A model generated the notes under the pieces. That model saw nothing but the letters and a program-made list of their open reading frames with translations. It searched no databases and was not told the DNA's origin. A program made the position numbers and the translations under genes. From GCA-2746795 sp963747345 (GTDB taxonomy: Bacteria; Chloroflexota; Anaerolineae; Promineifilales; Promineifilaceae), in assembly GCA_963747345.1 (NCBI GenBank), contig CAVVFA010000001.1:248001-312000 (forward strand): a DNA stretch of 64,000 bases, given 5' to 3'. Positions 19,736-29,145 of the stretch are shown here, in pieces. Positions within the stretch are counted from its first letter, which is position 1. Each line of letters begins with the position of its first letter.

Positions 19736-19840
19736 TGGGGGGGGAGCCATAAATAGTTTAGCACTTTTGGCTGGAAATGGAATCCTAATAAAGGAAATTG
19801 CGCGTTATTTTAATCTTCTGTTAATTATTATAATTATAAA

Positions 19841-19872
19841 AAAAAGTCCTGACTCAGAAGTCAGGACTTTTT
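19841..19872 (-). terminator. Bidirectional rho-independent terminator
   Basis: A perfect 14-base stem (AAAAAGTCCTGACT with AGTCAGGACTTTTT) closes on the loop CAGA. A/T tracts on both sides make it work in either direction. It lies 36 bases after the stop of the subtilisin-like gene and probably ends the sigma/CHAT/protease transcript. Confidence 0.9.
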
Positions 19873-19907
19873 CAATGGTAAGGCAGACGCTTGGGGTTGA
19901 AGATATT

Positions 19908-21471
19908 TTATTCAGCGCTTTGTTGAGTGGGTGGGGCAAGCGTGATGCCTAATTCTTTGGCACATTCTTCAAAGCGTGCCAGGGTATTCGCTACATGAAT
20001 GATGCGATTGCCCAGGTCTGCTTGATCCACATGAGTGGCACCACATTCAATGATGCGGCGAACTTCTTGTGGGGAAAGTTTGCCATTCTCCTTTTTCAAT
20101 GACCAGGGCGGCCAATCCTGTGACCAATGGAGCCGCAAATGACGTGCCGCTCCAGTAGGCAAATCCGGTATTGTCATCTGTTTTTAAGACAGGTCCAATT
20201 ACCGCATAAGAACAATCTGGACTATCACAATCCTGATTGGCGGGGACGCATTGTTTGCCATCAAAACGGCCGTTTCCCCCAGGAGCTGCTATATTCCCTT
20301 GATTTGAGAAACAGGAGCGGTCTTGTGTTTGCGTGCTGCTCGCTACGCCCAGGATTTCAGGCCAATTGGCGGGCAAGTTGGCAGGTTCAGGCTGGGGCAA
20401 GTTGGCTGAGTTGTTGCCTGATGCGGCTACAACGACTATGTTGGCACACTGCGCCGCTTGCAATATATCCCGCAACGATTGCACCATCGTCGGCAAATTA
20501 AATTTTGCTTCGTCGGGTGGCACGCGAATGCCAAGACTCAGATTGATGACTGCTCCTAACGCATCGTTTTCTTGAGTGTGGGCTTTAATAAACTCAAAGA
20601 GGGCGAGATTCAGCGTAAATAAATCCCCAATGTTATGATTGCCCAATACCCGAATCAATTGGATGTGTGCCTCAGGGGCAATGGCATGAGCCAGGCCCGC
20701 CGCAAACAAACCATGACTGCGCAAATCAAGGTCGCCAGGAGATGATGCAGGGACAGGATACTGAGCCAATTCCAAAGCTAACGGGGTGGGTTCATTTACC
20801 CAGGGGGGCGTTTGTTCTGTGCCAGTGGTATAAGGCGAGGTATCAAACACGCCAATCCGTACCCCACGACCACGGCTCCCATCATCTTTTTCATGCAGGC
20901 CAATTTCTGAAAAAGCCCATTGTTTCATGAAAAACGCAGGTTCGGCAGCGTGTTCATCGGCACTGCCGCTGCCGGTTGCTACCCAGGGACTCCCCGTTGC
21001 CACCCAAGGGCTGCCAGTTGCTACCCACGGTTGCCCAGATAACCAGTTTGGCTCTGCCTGAACATCACTACCCTTGCCCACGGCTTGATTGATGGCGCGT
21101 ACGGCCGCCGCGACATCTTCATAGCTGCCGTTCAGCGTATATAAATCAAGAACAAAATCAGCAAAATCAATTTGAGCGCAGTTGTTTAGGCAATCTCTGG
21201 TAGCTGAATCCAGATCGCCAAATTGAATGCGGCTTTTCCGACTTAACTGCACAGATTGACTGGCGGCGGTGATGGCTTGCTCGACAGCAGAAAGCGGACC
21301 ACGCACAATTACCTCATCTTGGACGAAGAATTGTTCAGGCGGATAATCAGGGTTTTTGAATTCGCCGGGTTCCGCGTCTGAAGGAGTACGTAACAGCCAC
21401 CACAAAAGCAGAAAAAGTAAGATGAGGAGCAGGAAAAATAAAAGCCATCCAGCCGCGTTAACGGACAACAA
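19908..21471 (-). CDS. Subtilisin-like serine protease, S8 family (one frameshift)
   Basis: Membrane-anchored S8 peptidase. Residues about 8-26 are one strongly hydrophobic helix (FFLLLILLFLLLWWLL), so the protease may be tethered with the catalytic domain outside. A propeptide-like region follows, then three copies of PWVATGS. The catalytic triad is visible: Asp in GVRIGVFDTSP, His in DLRSHGLFAAGLAH and Ser in YWSGTSFAAPLVTGLAAL, with the oxyanion Asn in VVAASGNNSAN. The first frame stops near 20047 but the next frame continues naturally as KLSPQEVRRIIECGATHVDQ to 19908; the break is at the A5 run near 20095. Joined length is about 520 residues. It lies 194 bases behind the CHAT protease gene, with a MITE-like element between. 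Confidence 0.82.
20965..21036 (-). repeat. Tandem 21-base repeat encoding PWVATGS
   Basis: Three consecutive 21-base units in the protease gene each encode PWVATGS. They form a flexible linker between the propeptide-like region and the catalytic domain. Units differ at silent positions, so the repeat is not a recent slippage product. Confidence 0.8.
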
Positions 21472-21554
21472 GTACCAAAATGGTAATTGTTAACAGCACC
21501 AATAAAATTTGAATCACACGATTATTCATCATTCTCTCCACTGTGGTGACGACT

Positions 21555-21668
21555 TAGGTAAATCACAAAAAGTTTTCAAAATCACCAACACGCAAAATTG
21601 TGAGTTTCCTTCAAGGAAAAGCGGGTTTCGCGCCATTTTATTTCCGAAAACTTTCCCGCTTTTACCTA
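21555..21668. mobile_element. MITE-like element, copy A
   Basis: A 114-base element begins TAGGTAAA and ends TTTACCTA. The ends form imperfect inverted repeats of about 25 bases (GGTAAATCACAAAAAGTTTTC against GGTAAAAGCGGGAAAGTTTTC when the right end is reversed; each shown up to 20 or so bases only in part). An internal palindrome TTTCCTTCAAGGAAA lies near the middle. A near-identical copy in opposite orientation is at 61314. TA at both borders suggests a TA target duplication as in IS630/mariner-type elements. The right end supplies the stop codon of the CHAT gene. Confidence 0.75.
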
Positions 21669-24597
21669 GAGTTGACCCGTATGCCCAACCAGGAAAAAGG
21701 GTGCCCAAAAATAGGGGTGTTTCTCAATATGTTCTAACTGAGCCTGGCGCAGGGCAGACCCTTTGGGTTTATTTTCTGCCAATGCTCGATAGAAGGATGT
21801 CATCAAAACGGCCGTTGTCTTATCCTCAACTGTCCAAAATGTAGATACCAGCGAACTGGCTCCCGCTGCCAGGAAAGCACGCATCATGCCTAGTAGTTCA
21901 TCACCACCGCCAACCAGGCTGCGCCCAGTTTGGCAAGCGCTGAGGGTGACGAGCGAGGCTTGTAACTGCAAGTTGAAAATGTCTAGGGTAGTTAACCAGC
22001 CATCGGCGAGGGACAGCCCTGAAAATAGAGGATTGTCTGGCCGGAATTCGCCATGCGTGGCTAAATGCAAAATGGTGTAATCGGCCGCCATTGCCTTCAC
22101 GTTTTCTACCGTCGCCTCATTTTCAACGAGCGCCTGCCCCGACCAAATTTGGGCGATCGTTTGCGCTTCGGCAATGGTTTGCGGAATTTGTCCATTTCCA
22201 GAGTAGCCTATTGTCAATACTCGTTTATTCGCTGAATTTTTTGTCTGACAATGGCGCAGTACACTGGCGGCGGGCAAATAACTGACTTCAAATTGTTGTA
22301 GCAAATAGTCATTGCCATCAAATAGCGCGTGATAGGGCAGGTAATGCAATGCGCCGTGTGGCACGATTATGAGTTGTTTGTATTCGTCAAGCTGTGGACG
22401 AATCGGGGCGAGCAGTAATTGATACAATTTTTGCAAAACACCTTGGGCATTTTGCGTAAATGACGCTGTACGCGCAGGGGAACTTTGCGGGGTGGAGCGG
22501 AATGATCGTAAATTCAGCCGGAATAATTGCAGTAATTGTTGAATTTGTTGCAAATTTGTGTCTAGTTTAACGGCTTCAACGTTGTTATGGGAGACTACAA
22601 ACACCAGCAGTTGATTTTGTGTGCTGAAAAATTCTAACAAGACGGTCTCTTGACTGAGGTATGGTTGGATAGACGCTGTGGGGATTTGCCAAAGGTCTGC
22701 ATTTTGCGCATAAGCGGCATTGCGTACGAGTAGTTTGTGCCAAACGGCCGTTATCTCTTTTTCCAGAGCGACAACCCGTTTTCCCATTGTTTGTTGAGCC
22801 GAGAGGTGGGCTTCGGGATCGTCTCGTTGGCCTGGTTCCTCACTGGTTTGCCAGCGGCGGTAGAGCCGGTCTCGCTCATGACGCAGGGCCATGATTTGAT
22901 CAACCAAGGGTTGATCACCTTCGCTGTGCGCTTCAATGCGTAAATCGAGGCGATAGGCTAACAAATCTTGCAAAACCCGAGATTTTGCGCGTTCGGCAAA
23001 GGATAGCGCTTCTGTAAATTGGTGGCGCGTCGACATACAAGTCCACAATATCTTCGTATAGCTGCATTTTGTCTTCAGTAAACTCAGCCCGATATTCAAG
23101 CATCAATCGACTGCAAACGAGTTCTAATGCCTCAATGCCGTCATGCCATGCCGCTATGGCTTCATCACTTTCCCCTTGGTGAATGGCAAGGATGCCTTGC
23201 AGATGATGCCCTTTGTGAATCAATGTAGGGAGGTTATGGGTTGTGGCATTTTGGAGCAAATTGGCAATGCTGGTTGATGCTTGCTCTAGTTGCCCTAACT
23301 TGAGAAAACATTGAGCCGCAAGCAGATGGGCGCGTGCTTGTCCAAGTGGAAAATCATACGCTCGAAAAACGTCTCCAGCCAATTGCGCTAAAACAAGCGC
23401 TTCGTTTGCCTGGTTTTGCTGAAGCAGGACGCTAGAGATGGTCAAGTCGGTATCGGCCATGGCCGAGCGATTGCCTTCTTGCTCGAAAAGGTCTCGTGCT
23501 TCCATTAGGGAGACGAGGGCTTCGTCATAGCGGGTTAAGCCGATGTAGGCGTGGGCTTCGTTGAGGATGCATTTGCCGATCTCGAATGGGGTGCCTAATT
23601 CTGCAAAAAGCTGCCTGGCACGATGGCATTTTTCCAGGGCAATTGTGAAGCGACGGAGATGCAGTAAACAGTCACTCGTAAATAATTCCACCAACATGGC
23701 ATATCGATAACGGCCGTCTTGGCGAAATCCTTCTTGTGCTTGATCGAGCAGGGTTAGGGTTTCGTTATATCGTCCTAAAATAAAGTAGGTCATTGCCAGA
23801 TTTTGTTGCGCCGAGGCAGCCCCCACCACATTTCCCTGGCTGAGATAACTGGTTAATACAGCCTGGTTAACGGTGATTGCCTCTTGAAATTGGCCTAAAT
23901 TGCGGAGCAGGATCGCCCGATTGATGTCTACAACGAGGAGTTGCTCGGTAACGTCTTTGTCTAATAATTTGTAGAACTCGCGTGCCTGATCGAGTAGGTG
24001 TAGGGCTTTGGTATCTTGGCTTAAACGGCCGTTAATGATAGCCAAATTAACCGTCAAGTCAGCCAGGGGCAGCCACTCTTCCAATTCACGGAATATCCTG
24101 CTGGCCCATTCGCCCACGGCGAAAGCCTCATCGTAACGCCCCAGGTTGGCGAGCGCATAAATTTTGCCATTTTGTGACCAGGCTTGATTGAGTTTTTGCC
24201 CAAAACGGCCGTAAATTTCAGCAGCCTGATCATAGCAGGCCACACCTTTTTGATAGTCACCATGACCCAGGGTGTAGGCATTGCCTTCTGCTCGTAAGCT
24301 TAAGGCCAGGAAAAGGTTGTTGTTGGTCAGGTCAGCCATCACTTTGATGAGGTTGGCAACTTGCAAGCAGCGCTCTAAATCGGTGCGCATGAAACGGTCT
24401 GCTTGTTGTTTAAGCAATTCGGCTGATTTGTCTTGTTTGGTTTGAGAGAGGTTGAAGAGGTGTTGGGCTAAAAAGTTGGTTTGTTCGTGGGTAGGTTGTT
24501 TCAGTAATTCAGAAACAAATGTTTCCGGCGTGTAGTATCTTTTAGGCGAAGGGTGATGAAGCTTTCCTGTTTTGGGTAATTCAACAAATAAGGTCAT
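21666..24597 (-). CDS. TPR-CHAT caspase-like protease (one frameshift)
   Basis: About 977 residues when joined across one frameshift near 23030. Residues about 60-500 are tandem tetratricopeptide repeats (for example YDEAFAVGEWASRIFRELEE, YNETLTLLDQAQEGFRQDGR), a protein-binding scaffold. The C-terminal 300 residues are a CHAT domain of the caspase/separase clan, with the catalytic His in LHLATHGEFRPDNPLFSGL and Cys in VTLSACQTGRSLVGGGDEL. FWTVEDKTTAVLMTSFYRAL near the end is typical of CHAT. TPR-CHAT proteins act as proteases activated through partner binding, as with Craspase. Neighbours are a sigma factor, a zinc-finger protein and a subtilisin-like protease on the same strand. The stop codon lies in a MITE-like element. 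Confidence 0.85.
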
Positions 24598-24854
24598 CTT
24601 GGTTCTCGTTTAGCGTTGCTTGCAATAGAAGACGTCTGTAACTTCAGTTCTGAGTTAGCAAACTTGTCAGGTTAGTAAGGAATGCAAGACTTATGTAAAC
24701 TATATTGTGTTGCGTAGGCTTGGTCAAGGTGGCGGAGGGAGAGGGGATGGGAAGATGCCGCCTTTTTCACGTCAGACCAGTGACGTAGTTTAAGTTGTAC
24801 TGAAATTGAGGAGGCATAGATGTATCTTATTTTACAGTGGGGATGAAAATAACG

Positions 24855-25445
24855 TTAAATACGGAAGGATTTTACATGGATTTCCGCAATGTGCTGGCTG
24901 AGGATGAGGTCATAGGTGCCGGATTGTATGTTCGTGAAGACGAAGTTGCCGAGATCATCGATAGTGGTTTGTTGGATAAAACGGCCGTTTTGCCATAACT
25001 CCGCCTCAAAAATCGACCCATCCCCCCCAATCAGTAACCCAAGAATAGATTTATGCTCAGGCATCGCGGGATCATCTTGAATTTCCAGGTTGAGTTGGTA
25101 TTCGCCAGCTTCATACATCAGTGGCGCATTTGTCTCACCTCGGAACGCCATGGCGGGCGTGACCGACGGAGAAAGTGGGGCATCGAAGCCGCTGGGCATT
25201 AACTGTGCTACCCAAATTTGAACCTTTTCGCGCAAGCTGTACTCTAGCTCTGGCGCTAAATCAGCTAAATAAGTTGCTAGTTGTGCTAATTCTTGGCTGC
25301 AATGAGGGCACAACGCCACATGTTGGCGAACGGCTTGTGTTTGCTTATTGGTCAACATATTTAAATGATACTCGCCTAAATCTTCTGATGGCGGGCAGTC
25401 AATGCGATATAGGTGGGATGTTAGTTTCTTTTCGATAGAGTCCAT
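24855..25445 (-). CDS. Zinc-finger putative anti-sigma protein
   Basis: 196 residues from the ATG at 25445, preceded by AAAGGATTAA. The N-terminal 75 residues resemble anti-sigma zinc fingers: after YHLNMLTNKQTQAVRQHVALCPHCSQEL (H-x3-C-x2-C; key residues near 42-49) comes a helical stretch. The C-terminal part (about 120-196), with LNLEIQDD, LIGGDGSIFEAELWQNGRF and GTYDLILSQHIAEIHV, looks like a carboxypeptidase-regulatory/transthyretin-type beta domain. No membrane helix is seen, so it would be a soluble regulator. It lies 56 bases after the sigma-like gene. Control of that sigma factor is an inference from order and the zinc finger. NGRF comes from a palindrome copy. Confidence 0.62.
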   Translation of the reverse strand: MDSIEKKLTSHLYRIDCPPSEDLGEYHLNMLTNKQTQAVRQHVALCPHCSQELAQLATYLADLAPELEYSLREKVQIWVAQLMPSGFDAPLSPSVTPAMAFRGETNAPLMYEAGEYQLNLEIQDDPAMPEHKSILGLLIGGDGSIFEAELWQNGRFIQQTTIDDLGNFVFTNIQSGTYDLILSQHIAEIHVKSFRI

Positions 25446-25501
25446 TAGGTTAATCCTTTGAAGTTGCTTCTACTATCAATAAACGATTTTTTTCGCTTTT
25501 T

Positions 25502-26200
25502 TCACGCATCATCCCAAAATTGCCTAAATTCGTCACTGCGCCGCAGGCGAACCACCAAGTTTTCTTTTACACGATAGACATCTTTGACATCTTCGAAAAC
25601 AGTTGGATACTGTGCCAACATCTCGCGCGGTTTCAAAGCTAAAATAAACATGCCATAGACCACGCAATACTCTTTTTCATGATTTAACTGCTGTTTTAGC
25701 CAGGCCCATAGTTCTACTCTATCTAAATGCGTGGCAACTTGATCCTCAACGGCCGTTTCCCCCGTATCAACTTGATAGCCCACATCCTCCACTGATTCCA
25801 GCACCAGCCTATATTCCTTTTGCCGCACAAAATCCACCAGCACACTATGCACACACATCTGCAAATACCGCAAAATAGATTTTAGATTGGGGAACATCTC
25901 GAATTTCTCAGGAGTAATACCCAGCCACATCTTCTCAAAGGCACGGTTTACAAAATACACAACATCCTCACCGCTCGAAGCAAACGCAGCGTTACGCTCT
26001 ACCCAATGACTAACCAGCCGTTCGTATTGCGCGTAAATACGAGCCCACGCCTCTTCATTACGCGCCAAAATGGCACGCCGAAACAATTCATAACAAAAGC
26101 GTGGATTATACGCTTGGCGATTAAAGAAACGGTCGCTTTCTTGAGCACAGCGATGGCTGATAACAGATAGCGGCACTGTTTGCAAATCAACTTGAGTCAC
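25502..26200 (-). CDS. ECF-like sigma factor
   Basis: 232 residues resembling extracytoplasmic-function sigma factors. Region 2 is visible around residues 40-120 (RRAILARNEEAWARIYAQYE, DVVYFVNRAFEKMWLGITPE, LKSILRYLQMCVHSVLVDFVR). Region 4 (about 165-232) is weaker, with YGMFILALKPREMLAQYP and VKENLVVRLRRSDEFRQFW in the helix-turn-helix position. Proteins of this type are commonly followed by zinc-finger and TPR-CHAT genes in filamentous bacteria, as here. It is the first gene of the minus-strand operon; its promoter should lie in 26201-26424, shared with the divergent clpS gene. Target promoters cannot be deduced. Confidence 0.7.
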   Translation of the reverse strand: MTQVDLQTVPLSVISHRCAQESDRFFNRQAYNPRFCYELFRRAILARNEEAWARIYAQYERLVSHWVERNAAFASSGEDVVYFVNRAFEKMWLGITPEKFEMFPNLKSILRYLQMCVHSVLVDFVRQKEYRLVLESVEDVGYQVDTGETAVEDQVATHLDRVELWAWLKQQLNHEKEYCVVYGMFILALKPREMLAQYPTVFEDVKDVYRVKENLVVRLRRSDEFRQFWDDA

Positions 26201-26424
26201 TAAATCTTCTCGCTTCGTTTATTTTTTAGACGGGATTATTGATGAATGGATTGGAAGCCGTTTCTCAACATTGTACCGCAAAACACCGCAGAAAAAGAAA
26301 CGCGCAACCTGGAGGTAGATGTCAGGCCACGTTGATGTTTGCCCACGGTAGTTTTTCATTGCCAATTCAGGTGGTGAGCGCTACACTGGCTACCAGCCTA
26401 AATCTTGAGGCGAGGTAAATTGGC

Positions 26425-26763
26425 ATGATGCAAACCATCAATCAAGCAGGCAGCACCGTAATCCAACCAACTATTGAAGAAGAACAACTTGTTGCCGATG
26501 AGACAGCGGCCGGGCAACGCTGGAAAGTCATCGCCCATGACGACAATTTCACCACGATGGAATTTGTGGTGCGGATTATGGTGCAAATATTCAAAAAGCC
26601 TTTGGTTTTTGCTGAGGCGATTATGTGGCAAGTACACAATGAGGGTCATTCTGTCGTAGATGTGCTGCCCAAAGCTGAGGCTGAACACCGCGTTCGCAAT
26701 GCCACGGCCGCTGCTCGACTAGAAGGCTTCCCCTTTCGCTTAACCATCGAACCAGACGAATAG
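26425..26763 (+). CDS. clpS: ATP-dependent Clp protease adaptor ClpS
   Basis: 112-residue ClpS, which binds N-degron proteins and hands them to ClpAP/ClpCP. The core is clear: WKVIAHDDNFTTMEFVVRIM contains the H/D/N-T-x-x-F-V signature of the N-end-rule pocket, and WQVHNEGHSVVDVLPKAEAE carries the second conserved HxEG element. The first 28 residues are a variable extension as in many ClpS proteins. No clpA or clpC is in the window, so the partner is elsewhere. It is divergent from the sigma-CHAT-protease operon; linking it to that proteolytic locus would be speculation. Confidence 0.92.
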   Translation: MMQTINQAGSTVIQPTIEEEQLVADETAAGQRWKVIAHDDNFTTMEFVVRIMVQIFKKPLVFAEAIMWQVHNEGHSVVDVLPKAEAEHRVRNATAAARLEGFPFRLTIEPDE

Positions 26764-26828
26764 ACCTGCGGCTACTGGTGTGGAGCGGGGGTGTTTAACG
26801 AGTTCTGGAATTTTATAGTTAAGCTTCT

Positions 26829-27449
26829 TTACAGAAGATTTTTTGCTTGTGCTCGAAGTTTTTCCTTGACAATATCAATGTTTTGCTGCTTTCCTGTATT
26901 ACGTAACTTCTTCGCCGCTGGAGTAAAGTATGTATGTTGTTCTAAAAATGCCAGTTGCGCTTCATACCATTGTTTAAGCTGAAGTTCATGCCCAAAATTA
27001 ACTAATTCCTGCTGTAAACACATATTGCGAGCCAAGAAATCAGGACGCCCCAATAGATCAAGATCGGCGTCGACCAAAATTTCCTCCAATAAATTATGAG
27101 GAGATTGCGGTATCCGAGTAGCCATAATCATGCCCGTCACCAACTCGATTTCATATTCAGAATAGCTAAACGTTGGCAAAATCTGGGCGGCAATTTTTGT
27201 TCCAATCAGCTCGTGATCCTGATTGTGTTCTATAAATCCAATATCATGAAATGCTGCCCCGACTTCTAATAAAGCAAGATCTGCTTCGTCTACCCCCATC
27301 AACCCGGCAATTCGCTGACAACTTGGCAGTACATCTTCTTTTGTATGCCAATAGTTATGATACGTAAGCCCGGCTGGAAGCTCGTTTTGTAACCGATTCA
27401 AGGCATAGTCAATGGCTTGTTTATACTTAGACGAGGGATTAATAATCAT
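26829..27449 (-). CDS. HD-domain phosphohydrolase
   Basis: About 206 residues from the ATG at 27449; the frame is open upstream to 27563, and the earlier starts lack a ribosome-binding site. Metal-binding HD residues are visible: His in LTYHNYWHTKEDV, His-Asp in VGAAFHDIGFIEHNQDHEL, and the final Asp in VDADLDLLGRPDF. This pattern fits small HD hydrolases acting on nucleotides or phosphoesters; the substrate is unknown. It stands alone, convergent with clpS. Confidence 0.8.
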   Translation of the reverse strand: MIINPSSKYKQAIDYALNRLQNELPAGLTYHNYWHTKEDVLPSCQRIAGLMGVDEADLALLEVGAAFHDIGFIEHNQDHELIGTKIAAQILPTFSYSEYEIELVTGMIMATRIPQSPHNLLEEILVDADLDLLGRPDFLARNMCLQQELVNFGHELQLKQWYEAQLAFLEQHTYFTPAAKKLRNTGKQQNIDIVKEKLRAQAKNLL

Positions 27450-27825
27450 ACTCAATACCAAAGGTGCGATACACATACAGTGGGACGCACCTTGAAGAAT
27501 AAAAATGTTACAGAAATTCGCCTCGAATAATACTACATGAATTAAATCATGCGAATCAACCATTATGGGAGGTCAACAATGTGGTTTCCTGAAATCTAGG
27601 GTGTGGTTTAAATTCAGGTGTTGTTTTTTACTCGAGAGACCCTAAGTTTGGTTCATTTCGTCTTTTAATTCGTTTTGACCATCTCTTTAAAAAGTTACAA
27701 AACCTTTCGAATACTCACGTATCACACTTCACGTATTACGTTTTAAACTCAAAATGCGGTGCCTGAGCAATCCAGACACCGCGTCTCTCCTCTCCTATTC
27801 CCTCTTCCTGAGAATAGCTATAATG
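27450..27825. other. Intergenic with CACGTAT words
   Basis: No gene. 27705-27750 holds the degenerate repeats CACGTATCACACTTCACGTATTACG, of the same general kind as other intergenic word repeats in the window, but here without a clear matching arm. GGTGTCTGGATTGC-like inverted segments near 27757-27785 may terminate the YeeE-rhodanese transcript. Confidence 0.4.
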
Positions 27826-29055
27826 CTAACCGCAGCCGCCGCTGGCGGGAGCGCGTTTTAATTCCATCTTTACCTTGGGCACATACTCAATTTCAAAATC
27901 ATGTGGATTTGGTTCTGCGGCCAGGTATTGTGCGCCTAAAGCGGCCGTGAAATCATAGCGAAGTTCATCATTTTCAGAACATACTTCACAGGCTAGCTTG
28001 AATTCTTCAGCGGCATAGGTGCTTATCCATTTGTTGACGCCGCCTTCCAGGATGTAGACATTGGGAACACTCTCTGCCACCAGCGTTTTCCAGGCTTCCG
28101 TGGCGGCCGTTTCATCATTGCTCATAACCACAAAAAGGGTGTTGGCCGGTTTGGCAATCAGTGCGGTTGCCATCCCTTCCAAATCTTCAGGGGCCACCCG
28201 TTCGGCGTCTAAAATGTGGAACAGGTTGTAATCTGCCTCGTTACGTACGTCTAGCATTTGCACTTTCAATTTTCTGTCGTGCAGCTTGTCCAGCAGTTCA
28301 GCGGGATGAATTTGCACATCGCCAGCATCTAGCTGTGCCTGGCGTTCGTCGGCAATTTTGGCCCAGCGGTCGGCGACGGTGGGTTGGCCGATGATGATGA
28401 GCACGATGCCAAACAGGGCCATACCGGCTGCTGCGGCATAGCGCCACTTGGGCGCGGCGGACTGATCCATGCCGCCAAATTTCGCTTCCATTTTCTCGGC
28501 AAAGAAGAACATAACCAGTGCCATTAGCACCACGCCCAAAACAACGACGCCGACTGGCAAGTTAAACAGTTGCGGCAAGGTGTAGCGTCCCATAAAGGAG
28601 GAGTGCCAAAATTCTTCAAAATATTGCACGGTTTCGCCAAACATGAAGATGCCAAAGAAGACGCCGAGGACGAAGAAGATGCCGTCCACTTTGCCCGTCG
28701 CCAATGCCACCAACGAGGTGCCTGGGCAAAAACCACCAATAATGAAGCCAAAGCCCATAATCAGCCCGCCAACGATGCCGGGCCAGAGGTAGGTGGGGTT
28801 GACCCAAAGCAGGTTGTAGTCGAGTAAGCCAATGGCCGCCGCGCCAAAGATCAGCACCATCGCCACGATGATTGCGCCAAACATCACCTTCAACACAGTC
28901 ATGTCTTTAAAGTAGAATTGGGCAGCCAGTTTTTTGGAGTTGCCAAAGCCGGAAATTTCCAGCACGTAACCAAAGGCAAAGCCGATGAGGGCATACACGA
29001 CGTATGACCCATAATGGCCGAGTAGTTGTGTGAGGGGTAGAGGAAAGATTGTCAT
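27826..29055 (-). CDS. YeeE/YedE transporter with rhodanese-like tail
   Basis: 409 residues. The first 215 form about seven or eight membrane helices of the YeeE/YedE (DUF395) family, implicated in uptake of thiosulfate or other sulfur/selenium species; GFIIGGFCPGTSLVALATGK carries the conserved Cys of the CPGT motif. Residues about 240-350 resemble a rhodanese domain (VQMLDVRNEADYNLFHI, VYILEGGVNKWISTY), but the active-site loop reads FVVMSNDETAA with no cysteine, so sulfur transfer by that loop is unlikely. The protein ends in SGGCG, and CEVCSEN adds two cysteines. The ATG at 29055 has GGAGAAAC upstream. It follows the partner YeeE subunit (29146). Confidence 0.82.
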   Translation of the reverse strand: MTIFPLPLTQLLGHYGSYVVYALIGFAFGYVLEISGFGNSKKLAAQFYFKDMTVLKVMFGAIIVAMVLIFGAAAIGLLDYNLLWVNPTYLWPGIVGGLIMGFGFIIGGFCPGTSLVALATGKVDGIFFVLGVFFGIFMFGETVQYFEEFWHSSFMGRYTLPQLFNLPVGVVVLGVVLMALVMFFFAEKMEAKFGGMDQSAAPKWRYAAAAGMALFGIVLIIIGQPTVADRWAKIADERQAQLDAGDVQIHPAELLDKLHDRKLKVQMLDVRNEADYNLFHILDAERVAPEDLEGMATALIAKPANTLFVVMSNDETAATEAWKTLVAESVPNVYILEGGVNKWISTYAAEEFKLACEVCSENDELRYDFTAALGAQYLAAEPNPHDFEIEYVPKVKMELKRAPASGGCG

Positions 29056-29070
29056 GAGTTTCTCCGAAAA

Positions 29071-29142
29071 TCAGTGAACAGTGTGCCAGTGTTCAGTGAA
29101 CAGTAAGACCTACTGTAAACTGTTTACTGTTCACTGTTTACT
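29071..29142. repeat. Intergenic hairpin built of GTGAACAGT words
   Basis: CAGTGAACAGT, GTTCAGTGAACAGTAAG and the reverse words CTGTAAACTGTTTACTGTTCACTG lie between the two YeeE genes and can pair into a long hairpin. A sister copy is at 29747. Confidence 0.7.
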
Positions 29143-29145
29143 TGT

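Larger units (their letters stand above)
18742..19907. other. Gene-poor, AT-rich stretch with two terminators
   Basis: No convincing gene in about 1.2 kb. 18742-19380 is AT-rich without recognisable structure. 19390-19690 contains a small more GC-rich island that is open in several frames; one minus-strand frame begins LGEPNPTTVAPN and ends AHEDIWL but I recognise no family. Two strong terminators follow at 19693 and 19841. Confidence 0.5.

Noticed and set aside
28161..28394. Antisense frames in the YeeE-rhodanese gene
   Set aside because: Result of GC-biased codon use on the coding strand.
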